Assembly: GCF_003019815.1 (NCBI RefSeq)
Contig: NZ_CP027773.1
Location: 2,367,001 to 2,431,000, forward strand
Source of the DNA: Variovorax sp. PMC12
GTDB taxonomy: Bacteria > Pseudomonadota > Gammaproteobacteria > Burkholderiales > Burkholderiaceae_C
Direction of reading: 5' to 3'
DNA: 64,000 nucleotides
A program made the translations under genes and the position numbers. The notes below the pieces were generated by a model. That model was not told where the DNA came from. It saw only the letters and a list, made by a program, of their open reading frames with translations, and ran no database searches. Shown here one piece after another: positions 60,477 through 64,000 of this stretch; position 1 is the first letter of the stretch; every line of letters starts with the position of its first letter.

Positions 60477-62285
60477 ATGACCTACACAAAAGAAAAAATC
60501 ACCAAGCGCAAGTTCGACGTCGTGATCGTCGGTGCCGGCGGCTCCGGCATGCGCGCCTCGCTGCAACTCGCACGTGCCGGCCTCAACGTGGCCGTGCTCT
60601 CCAAGGTGTTCCCGACCCGTTCGCACACCGTCGCTGCCCAGGGCGGCGTGGGCGCCTCGCTCGGCAACATGAGCGAAGACAACTGGCACTACCACTTCTA
60701 CGACACGATCAAGGGCTCCGACTGGCTCGGCGACCAGGACGCGATCGAGTTCATGTGCCGCGAAGCACCGAAGGTCGTGTACGAGCTCGAACACTTCGGC
60801 ATGCCGTTCGACCGCAACCCCGACGGCACCATCTACCAGCGTCCGTTCGGCGGCCACACCGCCAACTACGGCGAGAAGCCCGTGCAGCGCGCCTGCGCCG
60901 CGGCCGACCGCACCGGCCACGCGATGCTGCACACGCTCTACCAGAAGAACGTCGAAGCCCGCACCCAGTTCTTCGTCGAATGGATGGCGCTCGACCTCAT
61001 CCGTGACGACGAAGGCGACGTGGTCGGCGTGACCGCCCTCGAAATGGAAACCGGCGACCTGCACATCCTGCAGGCCAAGACCGTGCTGCTGGCCACCGGC
61101 GGCGCGGGCCGCATCTTCCAGGCCTCGACCAACGCCTTCATCAACACCGGCGACGGCCTCGGCATGGCTGCCCGCTCGGGCATTCCGCTGCAGGACATGG
61201 AGTTCTGGCAGTTCCACCCGACCGGCGTGGCCGGCGCGGGCGTGCTGCTGACCGAAGGCTGCCGCGGCGAAGGCGCGATCCTGCTGAACAGCAACGGCGA
61301 ACGCTTCATGGAGCGCTATGCGCCCACGCTGAAGGACCTTGCGCCGCGCGACTTCGTCTCGCGCTCCATGGACCAGGAAATCAAGGAAGGCCGAGGCTGC
61401 GGTCCCAACAAGGACTACGTGCTGCTCAAGCTCGACCACCTGGGCGCCGACACCATCCACAAGCGCCTGCCCTCGGTGTACGAAATCGGCGTCAACTTCG
61501 CCAACGTCGACATCACGAAGGAACCGATCCCCGTCGTGCCGACCATCCACTACCAGATGGGCGGCATCCCCACCAACATCCACGGCCAGGTCGTGGTGCA
61601 GAAGGGCGAGGACAACAGCGCCGTGGTGAACGGCCTCTACGCCGTGGGCGAATGCTCCTGCGTGAGCGTGCACGGCGCCAACCGCCTGGGCACGAACTCG
61701 CTGCTCGACCTGCTGGTGTTCGGCCGCGCGGCCGGCAACCACATCGTCGAGTTCAACGACAAGCTCAAGGAACACAAGCCCCTGCCCAACGATGCGGCCG
61801 ACCGCACGCTGGAGCGCCTGAACCGCCTCGAGTCGACCACCACCGGCGAATACGCCCAGGACGTGGCCGGCGAGATCCGCGCCGTCATGCAGCAGCATGC
61901 CGCCGTGTTCCGCAAGCAGGCCTCGATGGACGAAGGCGTGGTCAAGATCGCCGCCGTGCGCGAGCGCGTCAAGGCCATCGGCCTGAAGGACAAGTCGAAG
62001 GTGTTCAACACCGCCCGCATCGAAGCGCTGGAAGTCGACAACCTGATCGAAGTGGCGCAGGCCACCATGGTTTCCGCAGCAGCCCGCAAGGAATGCCGCG
62101 GCGCGCACACGGTGGAAGACTACGAACGCCCGGCGGACGACCCGGTCGCACCGCTCGGCCGCGACGACGCCAACTGGATGAAGCACACGCTCTGGTACAG
62201 CGAAGACAACCGCCTGTCGTACAAGCCGGTCAAGCTTCAGCCCCTGACGGTCGCCTCGGTGCCCCCGAAGGTCCGGACATTCTAA
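60477..62285 (+). CDS. sdhA: Succinate dehydrogenase flavoprotein subunit
   Basis: A 602-residue FAD subunit of complex II. The Rossmann loop is VVIVGAGGSGMRASLQLARA, the covalent FAD His lies in TRSHTVAAQGGVGASLGNM, and the active-site Arg region is REAPKVVYELEHFGMPFDRN, with QMGGIPTNIHGQV near 365 and GECSCVSVHGANRLGTNSLL later. The ATG at 60477 (MTYTKEKITKRKFDVVIVG) fits the family; upstream in-frame codons overlap sdhD. Full length. Its FAD is inserted with help from sdhE, encoded three genes on. Confidence 0.97.
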   Translation: MTYTKEKITKRKFDVVIVGAGGSGMRASLQLARAGLNVAVLSKVFPTRSHTVAAQGGVGASLGNMSEDNWHYHFYDTIKGSDWLGDQDAIEFMCREAPKVVYELEHFGMPFDRNPDGTIYQRPFGGHTANYGEKPVQRACAAADRTGHAMLHTLYQKNVEARTQFFVEWMALDLIRDDEGDVVGVTALEMETGDLHILQAKTVLLATGGAGRIFQASTNAFINTGDGLGMAARSGIPLQDMEFWQFHPTGVAGAGVLLTEGCRGEGAILLNSNGERFMERYAPTLKDLAPRDFVSRSMDQEIKEGRGCGPNKDYVLLKLDHLGADTIHKRLPSVYEIGVNFANVDITKEPIPVVPTIHYQMGGIPTNIHGQVVVQKGEDNSAVVNGLYAVGECSCVSVHGANRLGTNSLLDLLVFGRAAGNHIVEFNDKLKEHKPLPNDAADRTLERLNRLESTTTGEYAQDVAGEIRAVMQQHAAVFRKQASMDEGVVKIAAVRERVKAIGLKDKSKVFNTARIEALEVDNLIEVAQATMVSAAARKECRGAHTVEDYERPADDPVAPLGRDDANWMKHTLWYSEDNRLSYKPVKLQPLTVASVPPKVRTF

Positions 62286-62301
62286 AAATTAGGAACATAC
62301 G

Positions 62302-63003
62302 ATGAAGCGCACATTCCAGATCTACCGCTACGACCCGGACAAGGACGCCAAGCCCTACATGCAGACCGTCGAGATCGAACTCGACGGCCATGAGCGCATG
62401 CTGCTCGACGCCCTGATGAAGCTCAAGGCGCAGGACCCGACGCTGTCGTTCCGCCGTTCGTGCCGCGAAGGCGTCTGCGGCTCCGACGCGATGAACATCA
62501 ACGGCAAGAACGGTCTGGCCTGCCTGACCAACATGAACACGCTCAAGGGCACCGTGGTGCTCAAGCCGCTGCCGGGCCTGCCCGTCATCCGCGACCTGAT
62601 CGTGGACATGACGCAGTTCTTCAAGCAGTACAACTCGATCAAGCCGTACCTGCAGAACGACAGCGTGCCGCCCGAGAAGGAGCGCCTGCAGTCGCCCGAA
62701 GAGCGCGAAGAGCTCAACGGCCTGTACGAGTGCATCCTGTGCGCGAGCTGCTCCACGAGTTGCCCGAGCTTCTGGTGGAACCCCGACAAGTTCGTGGGCC
62801 CGGCCGGCCTGCTGCAGGCCTACCGCTTCATCGCCGACAGCCGCGACGAAGCCACCGCCGAGCGCCTGGACAACCTGGAAGACCCGTACCGCCTGTTCCG
62901 CTGCCACACGATCATGAACTGCGTGGACGTGTGCCCGAAGAGCCTGAACCCGACCAAGGCCATCGGCAAGATCAAGGAATTGATGGTGCGCCGCGCCATC
63001 TGA
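62302..63003 (+). CDS. sdhB: Succinate dehydrogenase iron-sulfur subunit
   Basis: A 233-residue protein with all three cluster regions: the [2Fe-2S] set in RRSCREGVCGSDAMNINGKN then GLACL, the [4Fe-4S] set CILCASCSTSCPSFW, and the [3Fe-4S]-type Cys in CHTIMNCVDVCPKSLNP. It passes electrons from SdhA to the quinone site. Full length, 16 bases after sdhA. Confidence 0.97.
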   Translation: MKRTFQIYRYDPDKDAKPYMQTVEIELDGHERMLLDALMKLKAQDPTLSFRRSCREGVCGSDAMNINGKNGLACLTNMNTLKGTVVLKPLPGLPVIRDLIVDMTQFFKQYNSIKPYLQNDSVPPEKERLQSPEEREELNGLYECILCASCSTSCPSFWWNPDKFVGPAGLLQAYRFIADSRDEATAERLDNLEDPYRLFRCHTIMNCVDVCPKSLNPTKAIGKIKELMVRRAI

Positions 63004-63034
63004 TCCCTGATCCATATTGCCTAGAGACGCCACC

Positions 63035-63349
63035 ATGCAACCCGCCGCCGACCTCGACCAGCCGCTCAGCGAACGTGCGCTGAGCAAGCTGAAATGGCGC
63101 TGCCGGCGCGGACTGCTCGAGAACGACCTGTTCATCGCCCGCTTCTTCGAGCGACACGAATCCCGCATGACCGTGGGTCAGGCGGGAGCGATGGAGACAC
63201 TGATGGACCTGTCGGACAACGATCTCCTCGACCTCCTTCTGTGCAGAAAGGAGCCCGAGCCCGAATGGGCCGGGGCCGAGGTGGTCGCATTGCTGCAGCT
63301 GATGCGCACCGACGGTGCGCAGCGGCCCGCAATTTCTCCTTCGTCCTGA
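63035..63349 (+). CDS. sdhE: FAD assembly factor SdhE
   Basis: A 104-residue helical protein of the SdhE/YgfY (DUF339) family that promotes covalent flavin attachment to SdhA. The canonical RGxxE motif is in KWRCRRGLLENDLFIARFFE, followed by LMDLSDNDLLDLLLCRKEPE. The ATG at 63035 (MQPAADLDQPLS) is preferred to one 18 bases earlier. It follows sdhB by 31 bases and precedes gltA by 24 bases, so sdhCDABE-gltA looks like one transcriptional unit. Confidence 0.93.
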   Translation: MQPAADLDQPLSERALSKLKWRCRRGLLENDLFIARFFERHESRMTVGQAGAMETLMDLSDNDLLDLLLCRKEPEPEWAGAEVVALLQLMRTDGAQRPAISPSS

Positions 63350-63373
63350 ATCCACCTCTGAAAGTAAACCGAA

Positions 63374-64000
63374 ATGAAAGCATCCGATACCAAGGCCACG
63401 CTGTCGTTCAGCAACGGCGGCGACAGCGTCGACCTGCCGATCTACAAGGGCACCGTGGGCCCCGACGTGATCGACATCCGCAAGCTGTACGCACAGACCG
63501 GCATGTTCACGTACGACCCGGGCTTCATGTCGACCGCCGCCTGCCAGTCGGCCATCACGTACATCGACGGCGACAAGGGCGAACTGCTGTATCGCGGCTA
63601 CCCCATCGAGCAGCTGGCCACCAACTGCGACTTCCTCGAGACCTGCCACCTGCTGCTGTACGGTGAACTGCCGGACCAGGCCAAGAAGGAAAACTTCACC
63701 AAGGTCGTGACGAACCACACCATGGTGAACGAGCAGATGCAGTTCTTCCTGCGCGGCTTCCGCCGTGATGCCCACCCGATGGCCATCATGACCGGCCTCG
63801 TGGGCGCCCTGTCGGCCTTCTATCACGACAGCACGGACATCAACAATCCCGAGCACCGCGAGATCGCCGCGATCCGCCTGATCGCGAAGATGCCCACGCT
63901 CGTGGCCATGGCCTACAAGTACACGATCGGCCAGCCGTACATGTACCCGAAGAACGACCTGAGCTACGCCGGCAACTTCCTGCACATGATGTTTGCCACG
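63374..64000 (+). CDS. gltA: Citrate synthase, C-terminal part outside window
   Basis: The first 209 residues of a type II (hexameric) citrate synthase, which condenses oxaloacetate and acetyl-CoA. The N-terminal beta domain has VDLPIYKGTVGPDVIDIRKL, YTYDPGF-like FTYDPGFMSTAACQSAITYI, DGDKGELLYRGYPIEQLA, and ETCHLLLYGELPD. The reading ends at residue 209, before the catalytic His and Asp of the large domain, so those cannot be checked. ATG at 63374, 24 bases after sdhE. Confidence 0.96.
   Translation, partial: MKASDTKATLSFSNGGDSVDLPIYKGTVGPDVIDIRKLYAQTGMFTYDPGFMSTAACQSAITYIDGDKGELLYRGYPIEQLATNCDFLETCHLLLYGELPDQAKKENFTKVVTNHTMVNEQMQFFLRGFRRDAHPMAIMTGLVGALSAFYHDSTDINNPEHREIAAIRLIAKMPTLVAMAYKYTIGQPYMYPKNDLSYAGNFLHMMFAT

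Overview
The window is a high-GC (roughly two-thirds G+C by eye), densely coded chromosomal segment of a beta-proteobacterium. Gene content and order (rpsP-rimM-trmD-rplS, pit with a DUF47 partner, kynBUA, acnB-lyase-tam-mdh / gntR-sdhCDABE-gltA) and protein style point to the Burkholderiales family Comamonadaceae, most likely Variovorax or a close relative. That assignment is inference from family knowledge; no database was searched. I see no rRNA, tRNA, CRISPR array, insertion sequence, prophage or plasmid function. No stretch longer than 300 bases lacks a gene. Layout: 1-3.6 kb, a partial opine-dehydrogenase-like enzyme, a DEAD-box RNA helicase behind a hairpin-rich leader, and oligoribonuclease (all minus). 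3.6-6.3 kb (plus): an M48 membrane protease, pterin-4a-carbinolamine dehydratase and the ribosome GTPase RsgA. 6.3-10.2 kb (minus): a NUDIX hydrolase, a divergent CbiB-like membrane protein, HisC and an unknown protein. 10.3-12.4 kb (minus): the rpsP-rimM-trmD-rplS translation operon. 12.6-16 kb: a GNAT acetyltransferase, a small TM2-type membrane protein, the DUF47-Pit phosphate uptake pair and a UPF0126 channel-like protein. 16-19 kb (minus): hda, pcnB and folK, then divergent purM and an AI-2E family permease. 21.4-25.4 kb: an isochorismatase/DJ-1/GlxA-regulator trio facing an ECF42-type sigma factor with its DGPF/YCII partner. 25.5-29.3 kb: a VOC protein, SirB1, MurJ, ribosomal protein S20 and a DUF3579 protein. 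29.4-36.7 kb (plus): argDF, two small genes, the kynBUA tryptophan-degradation operon and an orphan SUKH-ankyrin protein. 36.7-45 kb (minus) is an iron-uptake island: feoAB followed by a cysteine-rich small membrane protein and a flavin monooxygenase, and efeU-efeO-efeB with a second M75 lipid/iron-family protein. Two copies of an intergenic repeat with base-pair-compensating stems sit just after the feoB and efeM stop codons. 45-52 kb holds a phosphodiesterase, aconitase A, a small membrane protein divergent from an XRE regulator, and a FadE-type acyl-CoA dehydrogenase whose 3' end overlaps the XRE gene. 52.4-64 kb is a TCA-cycle cluster: acnB, a secreted protein of unknown function, a CitE-like lyase, trans-aconitate methyltransferase and malate dehydrogenase on the minus strand, then a divergent GntR regulator, sdhCDAB, sdhE and the start of citrate synthase. 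Together these encode citrate synthase, both aconitases, succinate dehydrogenase with its flavinylation factor, malate dehydrogenase and the enzyme that neutralises the aconitase by-product trans-aconitate. Most of the window is ordinary core genome. The points most worth a second look are the repeat pair flanking feoAB, three uncharacterised operator-like dyads (upstream of kynB, of gntR/mdh and of the XRE gene), the ECF42-DGPF module, the doubled M75 proteins of the efe operon, the orphan SUKH-ankyrin fusion, and the fadE/XRE overlap.
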